Assembly (NCBI GenBank): GCA_040387735.1
Contig: JAZKDE010000017.1
Location: forward strand, 92,835 to 156,834
Reading direction: 5' to 3'
Source of the DNA: Arcicella sp040387735
GTDB taxonomy: Bacteria > Bacteroidota > Bacteroidia > Cytophagales > Spirosomataceae
Length of the DNA: 64,000 bases
A program made the translations under genes and the position numbers. This document shows, piece after piece, positions 16,690 to 25,679 of the stretch. The stretch's first letter is position 1, and every line of letters starts with the position of its first letter. The notes under the pieces are model-generated. The model made no database searches and had not been told where the DNA came from. It saw nothing but the letters and a program-made list of their open reading frames with translations.

Positions 16690-18561
16690 GTGTTTGTAGC
16701 ATTACATCCCCCCGTAAAATACTACTTAACACTCTCAATTCTATTGTTTTGGGCAAGTTATCTTCCTGCACAAGACAGTAAAATTAGTGTGCTTAAAAAA
16801 CAATTAATTACTTCCCATACTGATACAGGCAGGGTCAACCTATTTTTTCAATTAGGAAAGCTATATGAAGGGACAAACGTAGATAGTAATTTATATTTTC
16901 TCCAAAAATCCTTAGAAATAGCCAATAAAACCTACAATTTCCGAGCAAGTGCCAGAGCAATGTCTCACCTTGGTTATACCTATGTGTATTACGCAACCGA
17001 TGATGACAAGGCTTTATTATGGATTAACAAAGCTGTTAAATTAGCAAAATCCCAAAAAGACTATCTAAACTTGGCTCATTGTTATCAACTTCTTGGTATT
17101 ATTTCATTGCATCAACACATTGATAACACCCAAGAACTAAACGATTTAGCGTTAAAATACGCTATAAAGTCTAATGATTGGAAAATGATTAATGATAGTT
17201 ATGAAATAATATCCGCTGATTTTTCTGCAAAACATAATTTTATAAAAGCAGAAGAGGCTATTTTACAAGCAATGGAGATAAGTAAGAAACATGACATTGA
17301 TACTTGGCTATCGCAGGGATTAGACCGTTGTGTTTTACTGGAAGCACAAGGGAAATATACGGAATCATTTCTTTTGGCTAAAAAACTAAGTTTATTCAAA
17401 GACAAACTTAAAAAAAGCAAAAGGCGTATCGTTTACATGAATGATTTGGGACGACTTGAAACAAAATTAAAAAACTATAAAAAGGCGGAGTCAATTTTCT
17501 TGGAGATTTTAGAAGAAGAAAAGCAAAAGTTAAAAATTGATACTTTTAATTTATATCATATTTTCAGCAATTTAGAAACCTTATATTTAGTACAAAAAGA
17601 CTATAAAAAAGCCTACCAAGCTGAAAAAAATGCTAATAATACACGTTTGTGGTTAGCACAAAAAAGACAAAGTAGAGATAGCCAACTACAAATGACTCAG
17701 CTTAAAGCAGCTTCTGATTTAGGAAAAAAAGAAATAGAAATAAATCTTCTCGCCGAACAGAAAAAAAAGCAATTATTGTTTTTATTCACTGCCATTATGA
17801 TTGCCGTATTGATGGTTGTCATTATCATCATTCTTGAACGAAATAAAGAGAAAATAGAGCAACAAAAAACAGAACTAAGTAAATTAAATACGACTAAAGA
17901 TAAGTTATTTAGCATCATCGCTCACGATTTAAGAGGGCCAATCAGTTCATTTAAAGGCATTTTAGCTTTATTTGGCAGTGACTCATTGAGCCAAGAAGAA
18001 TTCATTGATTTATCTAAATCGCTCAACCAAAATGTGGATAATATTCACGCAATGCTGGAAAATTTACTCCTTTGGTCGCTTTCTCAAATGAATGGATTAA
18101 AACCGTTTTTGAAGATATTAGATGTGAATGATTTGGTTGATGAGTCTATCGCCTTAGTAAAAGAAATAGCAAACCAAAAACAGATTGAATTACAAATTGA
18201 TATTCCAGAAAATCTACAAGTTTTTGCCGATGAAAATAACCTGCGAGCCATCATAAGAAATTTGCTCAATAACGCTCTAAAATTTACGCCTCAACACGGG
18301 CAAGTATCCATAAAAGGAACTCAGCAAGGGCATTTTATAGAACTAAAAATTATGGATACTGGGATTGGGATAAAACCAGAAGAGTTAGTCACAATATTCT
18401 CTAATCCAAAACTCAAAAAAGGAACGGCAGGCGAAAAAGGTACAGGACTCGGACTGGTTTTATGTAAAGATTTAATTGAACAGAATAACGGTAAAATCTC
18501 GGTTATGAGCGAATATGGAAAAGGAACAAGTTTCACCATTATTTTACCACAAAAAGTATAA
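16690..18561 (+). CDS. TPR-containing membrane sensor histidine kinase
   Basis: The 623-residue protein has an N-terminal hydrophobic signal or anchor (YYLTLSILLFWASYLPAQ), TPR-like helical pairs to about residue 330 and a membrane helix (LLFLFTAIMIAVLMVVIIIIL, about 363-383). A coiled coil, a HisKA domain with the phospho-acceptor His in SIIAHDLRGP (about His 412) and a HATPase domain follow, with an N box (NLRAIIRNLLNNALKFTP) and GTGLGLVLCKDLI. It autophosphorylates in response to a periplasmic signal. No response regulator gene is adjacent, so the partner is elsewhere. No ATG fits: the first plausible start is GTG at 16690, with an in-frame TGA 34 bases upstream. Confidence 0.85.
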   Translation: MFVALHPPVKYYLTLSILLFWASYLPAQDSKISVLKKQLITSHTDTGRVNLFFQLGKLYEGTNVDSNLYFLQKSLEIANKTYNFRASARAMSHLGYTYVYYATDDDKALLWINKAVKLAKSQKDYLNLAHCYQLLGIISLHQHIDNTQELNDLALKYAIKSNDWKMINDSYEIISADFSAKHNFIKAEEAILQAMEISKKHDIDTWLSQGLDRCVLLEAQGKYTESFLLAKKLSLFKDKLKKSKRRIVYMNDLGRLETKLKNYKKAESIFLEILEEEKQKLKIDTFNLYHIFSNLETLYLVQKDYKKAYQAEKNANNTRLWLAQKRQSRDSQLQMTQLKAASDLGKKEIEINLLAEQKKKQLLFLFTAIMIAVLMVVIIIILERNKEKIEQQKTELSKLNTTKDKLFSIIAHDLRGPISSFKGILALFGSDSLSQEEFIDLSKSLNQNVDNIHAMLENLLLWSLSQMNGLKPFLKILDVNDLVDESIALVKEIANQKQIELQIDIPENLQVFADENNLRAIIRNLLNNALKFTPQHGQVSIKGTQQGHFIELKIMDTGIGIKPEELVTIFSNPKLKKGTAGEKGTGLGLVLCKDLIEQNNGKISVMSEYGKGTSFTIILPQKV

Positions 18562-18571
18562 ATTTCTAACA

Positions 18572-18608
18572 TAGAGAACAAACATTGGTAAACAGTGTTC
18601 GTTCTCTA
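18572..18608. terminator. Hairpin between convergent kinase and serine hydrolase genes
   Basis: Arms 18572-18587 (TAGAGAACAAACATTG) and 18593-18608 pair at 14 of 16 positions with a 5-nt loop. Confidence 0.6.
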
Positions 18609-18618
18609 CAATGCTAAA

Positions 18619-19776
18619 TTATTTTTCCAAAGCACTCTCTACTAATCTAACAAACTCTCCAAGTTTAGTGGTATCTAACCATCTGACGACAATCAACAAA
18701 TCGTTTTCCTTATCTACCACGATGTAATTCCCGCCAAAACCATTAGCATAATAAATTTTTTTTGAAACATCTCCTAAGGCGTTTTCTTGGTTTGTCCACC
18801 ACATTAAACCATAAGATTTATTGGGAGTAGAAGGTTGTTGAGCAGCTTCAACCCACTTTTCAGATACAAGTTGTTGATTCTTCCATTTACCGTTTCTCAG
18901 AAATAACAATCCAAACCTTGCTTGGTCGAAAGTATTCACAAAAATACCGCCCCCGTGATGTCCACCGCCACTTACAGATTGCATCATCAAACCATCTACA
19001 TTGACGTAAGAATTATCGTAACCATACCAACGCCAAGTTGTTGATGCACCGATAGGATCCATGATTTTTTCCTTCAAAATTATCGGTAATGGTTTTCGCC
19101 AAACTTGGAGCAAAGAATAGGCTAATAGATTTACTCTGGCATCATTATATTCAAATTGAGTTCCTGGTTCGAGCAGTTTTCTGTTTTTCCAATCATCCAA
19201 ACTTCCTTCTTTCGGCGGACGATCAGCCCAGTCGCAATTATCAAAAAGACAACCTGACCAATCAGAAGACTGAGTTAATAAGTGTCTCCACGTAATTTTC
19301 GAGTTATGTACTCCCTCAAATTTCTCATCGCTAACATATTCATTTACTTTATCATCAATATTCTTAATGAGATGATTATCAACCGCCAAACCCGCAACCG
19401 TTGATAAATAACTTTTGGTAACGCTGAAAGTCATATCAACTCGTTTCGTATCACCCCACTGAGCCACGATATAGCCATTTCTAATAATTAATCCAGCCGA
19501 TTTCCCTCTGGACTTCATTGGCCCTAAAATTTTATAATTAGGTTCATTGACATAAGATTTCATGTTGGCAATTCTTAAATCATTATCAATTTTCACTTCA
19601 TTTTTAACGGAAAAATTGATAGCACTATCCAACAATTTAGCGTTCATTTTTACTTCTGAAGGCTTCCGAATCTGCCACGTAGAATCAGGGAAATAAGGCG
19701 ATTGCCCGTGAACGGAAATGTTTAACGTACAAAAAAGTAAAACCGTGATGTGGAGTAAATTAGCGTATTTTTTCAT
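18619..19776 (-). CDS. Secreted serine hydrolase (class C beta-lactamase family)
   Basis: The 385-residue protein has a signal peptide and the beta-lactamase/DD-peptidase fold. The catalytic S-x-x-K is in MTFSVTKSYLSTVAGLAVD (about residue 135). The second motif region reads FEYNDARVNLLAYSLLQVW, and a C-terminal HGGGIFVN and YGLMWW precede the last strand. This subgroup includes esterases and peptidases rather than true beta-lactamases. There is no sign of resistance-gene context, so antibiotic hydrolysis is not claimed. It is probably transcribed alone and is convergent with the histidine kinase. Confidence 0.85.
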   Translation of the reverse strand: MKKYANLLHITVLLFCTLNISVHGQSPYFPDSTWQIRKPSEVKMNAKLLDSAINFSVKNEVKIDNDLRIANMKSYVNEPNYKILGPMKSRGKSAGLIIRNGYIVAQWGDTKRVDMTFSVTKSYLSTVAGLAVDNHLIKNIDDKVNEYVSDEKFEGVHNSKITWRHLLTQSSDWSGCLFDNCDWADRPPKEGSLDDWKNRKLLEPGTQFEYNDARVNLLAYSLLQVWRKPLPIILKEKIMDPIGASTTWRWYGYDNSYVNVDGLMMQSVSGGGHHGGGIFVNTFDQARFGLLFLRNGKWKNQQLVSEKWVEAAQQPSTPNKSYGLMWWTNQENALGDVSKKIYYANGFGGNYIVVDKENDLLIVVRWLDTTKLGEFVRLVESALEK

Positions 19777-19850
19777 TGATTTATAAATTTTTAGCGATGA
19801 CGAGTAGGATATTTATACACAAAATAAGTATTACTATTTTCCCAAAAGCT

Positions 19851-20282
19851 CTACCACCATACCTGTCCAATTTTTCCAACGTACTCAAATCCTTGACTCA
19901 AAACTCTTTGCAAATCCTTCCCAACATTTGGATACATATCCAATTTGTCTAACTCATCAATGGATTTCCAAACAGCTTCCAAAGCGGATGTTTCTACGGG
20001 ATTTAAAATCGGGATTCCTTTCAAAATTTTTGCCTTGAAAACACAATGCAAAACGTCCTCTTTTCCTGCTGGCATAATAACATCACCTGTCAAAATCATC
20101 TGCTCCAGCACAATATCAATGCCTAATTCTTCCTGTAATTCTCGCACAACGGTCGAAGCAAGTGTTTCACCTTTATCCACATTGCCACCTGGTAAATTAA
20201 AAACATCGGTATTGCCGTAACGATACCGCATAAGTAAAAGATGATTATTTTCGACGATAACTACACTTGGGCGTACTTTCAT
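19851..20282 (-). CDS. Nudix hydrolase
   Basis: The 143-residue protein carries a complete Nudix box, G-x5-E-x7-REUXEE-x-GU, visible as GGNVDKGETLASTVVREL followed by QEELGI (about residues 31-54). Such enzymes hydrolyse nucleoside diphosphates linked to another moiety. N- and C-terminal strands fit the minimal family length. The exact substrate cannot be read. It is divergent from the Nif3-family gene, with 98 bp between the start codons. Confidence 0.9.
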   Translation of the reverse strand: MKVRPSVVIVENNHLLLMRYRYGNTDVFNLPGGNVDKGETLASTVVRELQEELGIDIVLEQMILTGDVIMPAGKEDVLHCVFKAKILKGIPILNPVETSALEAVWKSIDELDKLDMYPNVGKDLQRVLSQGFEYVGKIGQVWW

Positions 20283-20380
20283 AATTGGATATTTCGTTAA
20301 TATTAATTAGGACTAATATACATGGACTTCCCGAATTTTCTCTAAATTCGAGCCGTTTTGTTTTAAGAATACTATAAAAA

Positions 20381-21487
20381 ATGACAATCAAAGATATTAC
20401 CAATTATTTAGAGCAACTCGCTCCGCTCTCTTATCAAGCCAGTTATGATAATGCAGGATTAATTGTGGGTTATCCACAAACAGAAGTTACGGGTGTACTT
20501 GCAACGCTCGATTGTACCGAGGAGATTATTCAAGAAGCCATTGCCCGCNNNNNNNNNNTAATCGTGGCTCATCATCCAATTATTTTTAAAGGTTTGAAAC
20601 GTTTTAATGGTAAAAATTACGTAGAACGTGCCGTGATGCTTGCCATCAAAAATGACATTGCCATTTATGCTACACATACCAATCTCGACAGCGTAAAAGG
20701 TGGCGTAAATTATACGATTGCGGAGAAATTAAACTTAGAAAAACCAAAAATTCTGTCGCCACAAAAACAAATTTTGAAGAAATTAGTCGTTTTTGTTCCT
20801 CTTGAAAATTCAAAAATGGTTTTGGATGCTTTACATTCGGCGGGAGCGGGACAAATCGGTGAGTATAAAAATTGTAGTTTTCGGGTGGAAGGCACAGGCT
20901 CATTCACACCAACAGGTGAAGCCAATCCACATATTGGAATATTAAACAAACCCGAAGAAGTACGAGAACATCGTTTAGAAGTCATTTTTGATGCCCATCT
21001 TGAAAATCAAATTTTGAGAGCTTTGAAATCCGCTCATCCTTATGAAGAAGTCGCTTATTATTTAAGTATTTTAGAAAATGAAAATCAAGAAGTTGGTTCT
21101 GGTGTCATTGGCACATTATCCAATAGTTTATCTGAAAAATATTTTTTAAGTTATTTGAAAGAAAAAATGGGCTTAAAAACCTTTCGTCATACGCCGTTAC
21201 GAGGAAAAGAAATCAATAAAATTGCGGTTTGTGGTGGTGCAGGAGGCTTTTTATTAGGCGATGCTATTCGGCAGGGAGCAGACGTTTTTATCACCGCCGA
21301 TTACAAATATCACGAGTTTTTTGATGCCGATAATCAAATCATTATCTGCGATATTGGACATTATGAATCAGAAGTTTACACAAAGGACTTAATTGTTAGG
21401 TATTTATCTGAAAAATTTAGTAATTTTGCGGTTCTCAAAAGTCAGGTCAATACCAATCCTGTAAGTTATTTTTCAGAGAATTTATAG
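20381..21487 (+). CDS. Nif3-like dinuclear metal center protein (with N gap)
   Basis: The 368-residue protein is a full-length Nif3/YbgI family member with the extra central domain found in many bacteria. Metal-binding motifs are IVAHHPIIFKGLKRF, YATHTNLDSVKGGVNY and the C-terminal CDIGHYESE. The family forms hexamers with two metal ions per subunit. Earlier annotation as GTP cyclohydrolase I type 2 is doubtful. Ten N (20549-20558) fall between IIQEAIAR and IVAHHP and keep the frame. The zinc-ribbon coiled-coil gene follows 89 bp downstream, a pair that recurs in many bacteria. Confidence 0.9.
   Translation: MTIKDITNYLEQLAPLSYQASYDNAGLIVGYPQTEVTGVLATLDCTEEIIQEAIARXXXXIVAHHPIIFKGLKRFNGKNYVERAVMLAIKNDIAIYATHTNLDSVKGGVNYTIAEKLNLEKPKILSPQKQILKKLVVFVPLENSKMVLDALHSAGAGQIGEYKNCSFRVEGTGSFTPTGEANPHIGILNKPEEVREHRLEVIFDAHLENQILRALKSAHPYEEVAYYLSILENENQEVGSGVIGTLSNSLSEKYFLSYLKEKMGLKTFRHTPLRGKEINKIAVCGGAGGFLLGDAIRQGADVFITADYKYHEFFDADNQIIICDIGHYESEVYTKDLIVRYLSEKFSNFAVLKSQVNTNPVSYFSENL
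20549..20558. other. Run of ten N inside the Nif3-like gene
   Basis: Frame is preserved across the run, and the last codon NTA can encode the Leu expected in the family motif before IVAHHP. Here N10 may be the true length. Confidence 0.8.
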
Positions 21488-21576
21488 AGTTAAAATTTAA
21501 AGAAGTTAGTAGTTATACCGATAGCGGTTCGCCGCCCACCAGATAGCGATTTAACGGATAAACCAAATAAAAACAG

Positions 21577-22335
21577 ATGGCAGCCGTAGCAACCGAAACA
21601 ACCATTGCTCAGAAGTTAGAAGCCCTTTTGAAGCTTCAAAATATAGATTCATCTTTAGATTCTATCAAGAAAATGCGTGGCGATTTACCAGAAGAAGTAC
21701 GTGATTTGGAAGATGAAGTAGCTGGAATTGAAACTCGTATCAGTAAATTCAACAAAGAAATTGCTGGTTTAGATGAAGAAATTTCTAAAAATCGTAACGC
21801 TAAAAAAGATGCAGAAAAGTTGGTTAATAAATACAAAGACCAACAAATGAACGTCCGCAATAACCGTGAATACGATGCTATTTCAAAAGAAATTGAATTG
21901 CAACAACTTGAGGGCGAATTGGCTGACAAGCGTACACGTGAGTTTGAATTCAAGATTTTGAACAAAAAAGACGATGTTTCAGAAACTGAAACTCGTTTGA
22001 ATACTCGTAAAAAAGATCTTGACGCTAAGAAAAAAGAATTGGACGTTTTGATTGCTGAAAGCGAAGAAGACGAACAAAAATTGAACAAAGACCGTGATAA
22101 AGCAGCAAAACACGTAGAGGAACGTTTATTGCGTCCTTACGATAAATTGCGTGGAAATTATCCAAACGGTTTGGCAGTAGTATTAGTAAAACGTGGTGCT
22201 TGTGGAGGTTGTTTTAGTGCCGTGCCACCGCAACGTCAGGCTGATATTAAAGACAAGAAAAGAATAATCGTTTGCGAACACTGCGGACGTATTTTAGCAG
22301 ATGTTGAAGAGATTGTTTTTATGCCAAAAAAATAA
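21577..22335 (+). CDS. Coiled-coil protein with C4 zinc ribbon (COG1579 type)
   Basis: The 252-residue protein has about 190 residues of highly charged coiled coil (SSLDSIKKMRGDLPEEVRDL to EERLLRPYDKL). A C-terminal zinc ribbon follows with two Cys pairs, CGGC and CEHC, in RGACGGCFSAVPPQ and RIIVCEHCGRILAD. The family is thought to bind nucleic acid or act as an adaptor. It regularly follows the Nif3-like gene, as here, which suggests a shared but unknown process. A very stable terminator follows. Confidence 0.88.
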   Translation: MAAVATETTIAQKLEALLKLQNIDSSLDSIKKMRGDLPEEVRDLEDEVAGIETRISKFNKEIAGLDEEISKNRNAKKDAEKLVNKYKDQQMNVRNNREYDAISKEIELQQLEGELADKRTREFEFKILNKKDDVSETETRLNTRKKDLDAKKKELDVLIAESEEDEQKLNKDRDKAAKHVEERLLRPYDKLRGNYPNGLAVVLVKRGACGGCFSAVPPQRQADIKDKKRIIVCEHCGRILADVEEIVFMPKK

Positions 22336-22344
22336 TTTGAATAC

Positions 22345-22401
22345 ATTTGACCATCAAAAAAGCCCATAACATGATGTTATGGGCTTTTTTGATGGTCAAA
22401 T
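22345..22401 (+). terminator. Strong intrinsic terminator, 27-bp perfect stem
   Basis: Arms 22345-22371 and 22375-22401 are exact reverse complements around the loop TGA. The core is AAAAAAGCCCATAACA. It is symmetric, so it can also end the minus-strand OmpA transcript at 22435. Confidence 0.85.
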
Positions 22402-22434
22402 ATTGAAATAAGCCTAAAATTTATGTTACTGACA

Positions 22435-24177
22435 TTAATTTATCTTAAACTGAACTCGTCTATTCTTTGCTTTATTTTCATCCGTATCGTTGGGTACTAA
22501 AGGCTGGGATTCACCGTAACCTTTGGCGGTCATCCTTTCCGCTTTAATTCCTTTTGTGGTTAAATAATCTACTACCGATTTGGCTCGTTTCTCGGATAAT
22601 TTAAGATTAGTATCATCATTTCCAACGTCGTCGGTATGGGCAGAAATTTCTACTTTAATAGTCTGATTTCCTTCTAATAAACTTACCAAACGGTCTAATT
22701 CTTCGTTAGATTCTGGTTTTAAATCGGCCTTGCCAGTTTCAAAAGTAATATCTTGTAGTTGAACCACGGCATCTTTTTTCAAAATGGCTAAAGGTACTTT
22801 TTTCAAGCGATCTTTAAAAACATCAGCCGTATCGGGCTTAAAAGCACGGGAGAAAAATGTATATCCTAAGGCATTTGCAGCAAATTTATATTGTTTCCCA
22901 ATTTCAACAATTACCGTGGCAATTTCCTTTTCTACTTTTACTTCCAATAATTGCTTGGTTTCAACATCCATTACTTTTACTTTAGGATCTTTCAAAATAG
23001 CTTTGGTTTCTTTGTCCAAAAGCTGAAATTGATAAGGTATTTTCTTGGGAATTAATTCAATATTCTTCTCAATATTATCCGTTTCCTTCGCAGTCATCAT
23101 ATCCATAGAACCTCGATACGGAAAGTAATCATTTAAGGGTGTTGTGCTAATATCATACTTACTACCAACTCGATAAATCATTGAGAACAAACCATTTGCA
23201 TCAACAACTGTCGTTATAGGCTTCTCTTTGACATTATTACTTTTTGAGGTCAATTTTGTAGAAATTGGTTGTTTTGTGATAGCATCAATCACTTTTCCAT
23301 CCACTGTCACCAATTTATATTTTCGGTATTTATCAGGAATCGTAACCGTGTAAATATCCCCCGAAGTATAGTAATACATCAAATCTCCAGCAGCGGAAAC
23401 GGAAGCAAATTGCTCATCTTCTTCAGTATTGATATATTCCAAATTGACGGGCGTTGCCCATGAACCATCATCTTCTTGAAACGATTGATAAAGGTCAAAA
23501 CCACCCACGCCATCTTTACGCACCGAACTAAAGATTAAGGTGCGGTTATCGGCCATAATTCGAGGGGATTTTTCGCAATCTCCATTGATTGGAGCAGGCA
23601 ATTTTTCGGCGATACTCCAAGTTCCATCATCTTGTTTTTTGGACGACCAAATGGTGTAACAAAGGGCTTTATCTTTCCGTTTTGTAAAATTGTCACGGAT
23701 AAAATATATTGTTTTTCCATCGGCTGCAACCGAAGGAAACCCTTCATAAGCTTTGGTATTAATATTGTTTCCAACGGTTTTTGGGTCAGACCAATCTGTA
23801 CCATTCCACGTAGAAAAATAAATATCCATATCACCCTGTCCACCTTCAAATGAAGCAAAAAAAAAGAGAGTTTTCCCATCGTAACTAATGGAAGGGCCAC
23901 CAATTAAATCGTTTTCTTTACCAACCTTATTGATATTTACAATGGGTTTGGGAGGAGTCCATTTATTTTTCTCATTCTTTATGGTATAGTACAATTCCCA
24001 CCTACCCTCTCCTGCCCTATCCGTTTCAAAAATCATCGTTTTATTATTCGCACTAATAGAAGGAGCGTATTCATTAAACTGCGACGTATTAACGGGAGGC
24101 CCCAACGAACGACGAATCTGTGCCTGTATATTAAAGAAAAATCCCGCAAAAATGGTGGATAGAATAAGTTTTTTCAT
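22435..24177 (-). CDS. PD40 beta-propeller OmpA-family protein
   Basis: The 580-residue protein has a signal peptide and several WD40-like PD40 repeats (FNEYAPSISANNKTMIFETDRAG, GGPSISYDGKTLFFFAS, GFPSVAADGKTIYFIRD, SPRIMADNRTLIFSS, QFASVSAAGDLMYYY). A carboxypeptidase-regulatory-like stretch and a C-terminal OmpA domain (VQLQDITFETGKADLKPES to AKNRRVQFKIN) follow. The OmpA domain binds peptidoglycan, and the propeller probably mediates protein contacts in the periplasm. Similar proteins occur in type IX secretion and gliding loci, but none of those genes is adjacent, so that link is only a possibility. Confidence 0.88.
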   Translation of the reverse strand: MKKLILSTIFAGFFFNIQAQIRRSLGPPVNTSQFNEYAPSISANNKTMIFETDRAGEGRWELYYTIKNEKNKWTPPKPIVNINKVGKENDLIGGPSISYDGKTLFFFASFEGGQGDMDIYFSTWNGTDWSDPKTVGNNINTKAYEGFPSVAADGKTIYFIRDNFTKRKDKALCYTIWSSKKQDDGTWSIAEKLPAPINGDCEKSPRIMADNRTLIFSSVRKDGVGGFDLYQSFQEDDGSWATPVNLEYINTEEDEQFASVSAAGDLMYYYTSGDIYTVTIPDKYRKYKLVTVDGKVIDAITKQPISTKLTSKSNNVKEKPITTVVDANGLFSMIYRVGSKYDISTTPLNDYFPYRGSMDMMTAKETDNIEKNIELIPKKIPYQFQLLDKETKAILKDPKVKVMDVETKQLLEVKVEKEIATVIVEIGKQYKFAANALGYTFFSRAFKPDTADVFKDRLKKVPLAILKKDAVVQLQDITFETGKADLKPESNEELDRLVSLLEGNQTIKVEISAHTDDVGNDDTNLKLSEKRAKSVVDYLTTKGIKAERMTAKGYGESQPLVPNDTDENKAKNRRVQFKIN

Positions 24178-24572
24178 AGTTGTTGTTTGGAAAATATTTT
24201 GCTAAACCAAAAGGGAAAATTCATAAAAATAATATGAGTAGCATATCGAGGTTATATTTCTAATAATGTAACACGAATTACCAAATAAAGATATACACTT
24301 AATAACGAACAGAAGGCAAATACCTCAATTGGTTCAAGTGATTTTTGAACGTATAATTTCAGGAAATACCAAAAGTTACAAATTATTGCCAAAATAGCAA
24401 TGAGTATTGAAAACCAAAAACACCTTTTATGATATTGACCCTAAATTGACTGGGAGGAGAGCCTTTCGCAAAACCAGTAGCAAAAGACATAAAAAAGAAG
24501 GTTTTGATTTTTTCACCATGATAAAACACAAATATGCTGATTTATATTATGAACCTATTTAAACTTTAATTC
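24178..24572. other. 395-bp intergenic stretch with only a weak 51-codon frame
   Basis: No supported gene. On the plus strand a TTG at 24407 opens 51 codons to the TAA at 24560-24562, encoding a Lys/Arg-rich peptide (DIDPKLTGRRAFRK, FDFFTMIKHKY). It lacks an ATG and a promoter and is not claimed as a gene; it could be a remnant. Confidence 0.4.
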
Positions 24573-25649
24573 CTACTTCATACAATGCTCATAAAATAAA
24601 TTTTCCGCCTTTTTTTGCCCTTTTTTGGCTAAATAACTCCAATCCAAGCAAGCATTTTTATTGACTTTCAAAGCAAAATAACAATCCGCACGTTTGTAAA
24701 GAGGCTCAGTGTCTTCGTCTTGCATAAGAATACACTTTGTGTATAGTTTTATGGCTTTAACATATTGTTTATTTTCATAAAATCTGTTAGCTTTTGTCAG
24801 ATTACTTTGATAAATCGCAAAATCAAAGTCATTATTCAAGCCTTCCACATCTTCATATTTAAAAACATAATCAAATTGCGTTTCTACTTTTTGATTGGCG
24901 TATTCGGCTGGTAACCAACGATTTCTTGTTTGAGAAATGGCTTGAACCAAAGCATCGTTATACGTCGAATCACTACTTTCTTTTACAGTAATATTCTTCA
25001 AAATTCCATCTTTACCGATCGCAAAAGACACACTAAAATATCCTTTCTTTTTTGGGGGAAAATTAAAGTATTGCTCAATCAAATCGTATGATGTTTCATA
25101 AACTCCGTTAAAATCATTAATAATAGTGGAGTATGGACTTAGCAACTTAAACTTTGGAAAAACGTATTCATTGAAACGAAAAGCAATCTCTCCATTTTCT
25201 TGCGTACGAATATTGGGCTTAATAAATTGATTATAAAAATAATCTCCCGACGATTCTTTGGTAGATACATAATGATACCTAAGTAATTCGTTATCAGGAG
25301 TATTAGGGAAGTTTTGCGAAAATACCAATTCATATTCAGTCAGTTTTTCGATAGTATATGACATACTATTCACCGTTAAAAGACTACTCGATACAGCGTA
25401 TCTCATTTGCTGGGCTTTGTCACCAAAAATAACCACGCCAACATTTCCCTTTTTAAAAATAAACATTGAAGCCACACTTTTCTGCAATCTTTCATCCGAA
25501 ATCTGACTTCCATCCTTCGTATCTAAACGATATTTCGCCCAAGAACGAATGATTTTTTGCTCAATTTGCTTTTGGTCTTCTGTCAAAGATTGAGCGTGTA
25601 ATTGATGGTAAAATGCAAATAGTGATAGAAGTAAAAATCTAATTTTCAT
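24573..25649 (-). CDS. Secreted protein with TonB C-terminal-like domain and TPR tail
   Basis: The 358-residue protein has a signal peptide (MKIRFLLLSLFAFYHQLHAQ), a novel N-terminal domain, a TonB_C-like domain and a TPR-like tail (FYENKQYVKAIKLYTKCILMQDEDTEPLYKRADCYFALK). The TonB_C-like part is YFSVSFAIGKDGILKNITVKESSDSTYNDALVQAISQTRNRWLPA (about residues 205-249). It lacks the N-terminal anchor helix and proline-rich linker of a working TonB, so energy transduction is doubtful. It is the last gene of the sigma/FecR/STN operon, 30 bp after the STN gene. Confidence 0.75.
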   Translation of the reverse strand: MKIRFLLLSLFAFYHQLHAQSLTEDQKQIEQKIIRSWAKYRLDTKDGSQISDERLQKSVASMFIFKKGNVGVVIFGDKAQQMRYAVSSSLLTVNSMSYTIEKLTEYELVFSQNFPNTPDNELLRYHYVSTKESSGDYFYNQFIKPNIRTQENGEIAFRFNEYVFPKFKLLSPYSTIINDFNGVYETSYDLIEQYFNFPPKKKGYFSVSFAIGKDGILKNITVKESSDSTYNDALVQAISQTRNRWLPAEYANQKVETQFDYVFKYEDVEGLNNDFDFAIYQSNLTKANRFYENKQYVKAIKLYTKCILMQDEDTEPLYKRADCYFALKVNKNACLDWSYLAKKGQKKAENLFYEHCMK

Positions 25650-25679
25650 ATTTAAAAACGATGAGATTGGTTAAAGAAA

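Noticed and set aside
18619..19776. Antibiotic-resistance beta-lactamase
   Set aside because: The protein has the S-x-x-K fold but belongs to the broad serine hydrolase group; no resistance context.
24407..24562. 51-codon basic open frame on the plus strand
   Set aside because: No ATG, no promoter match, biased composition; not distinguishable from chance.
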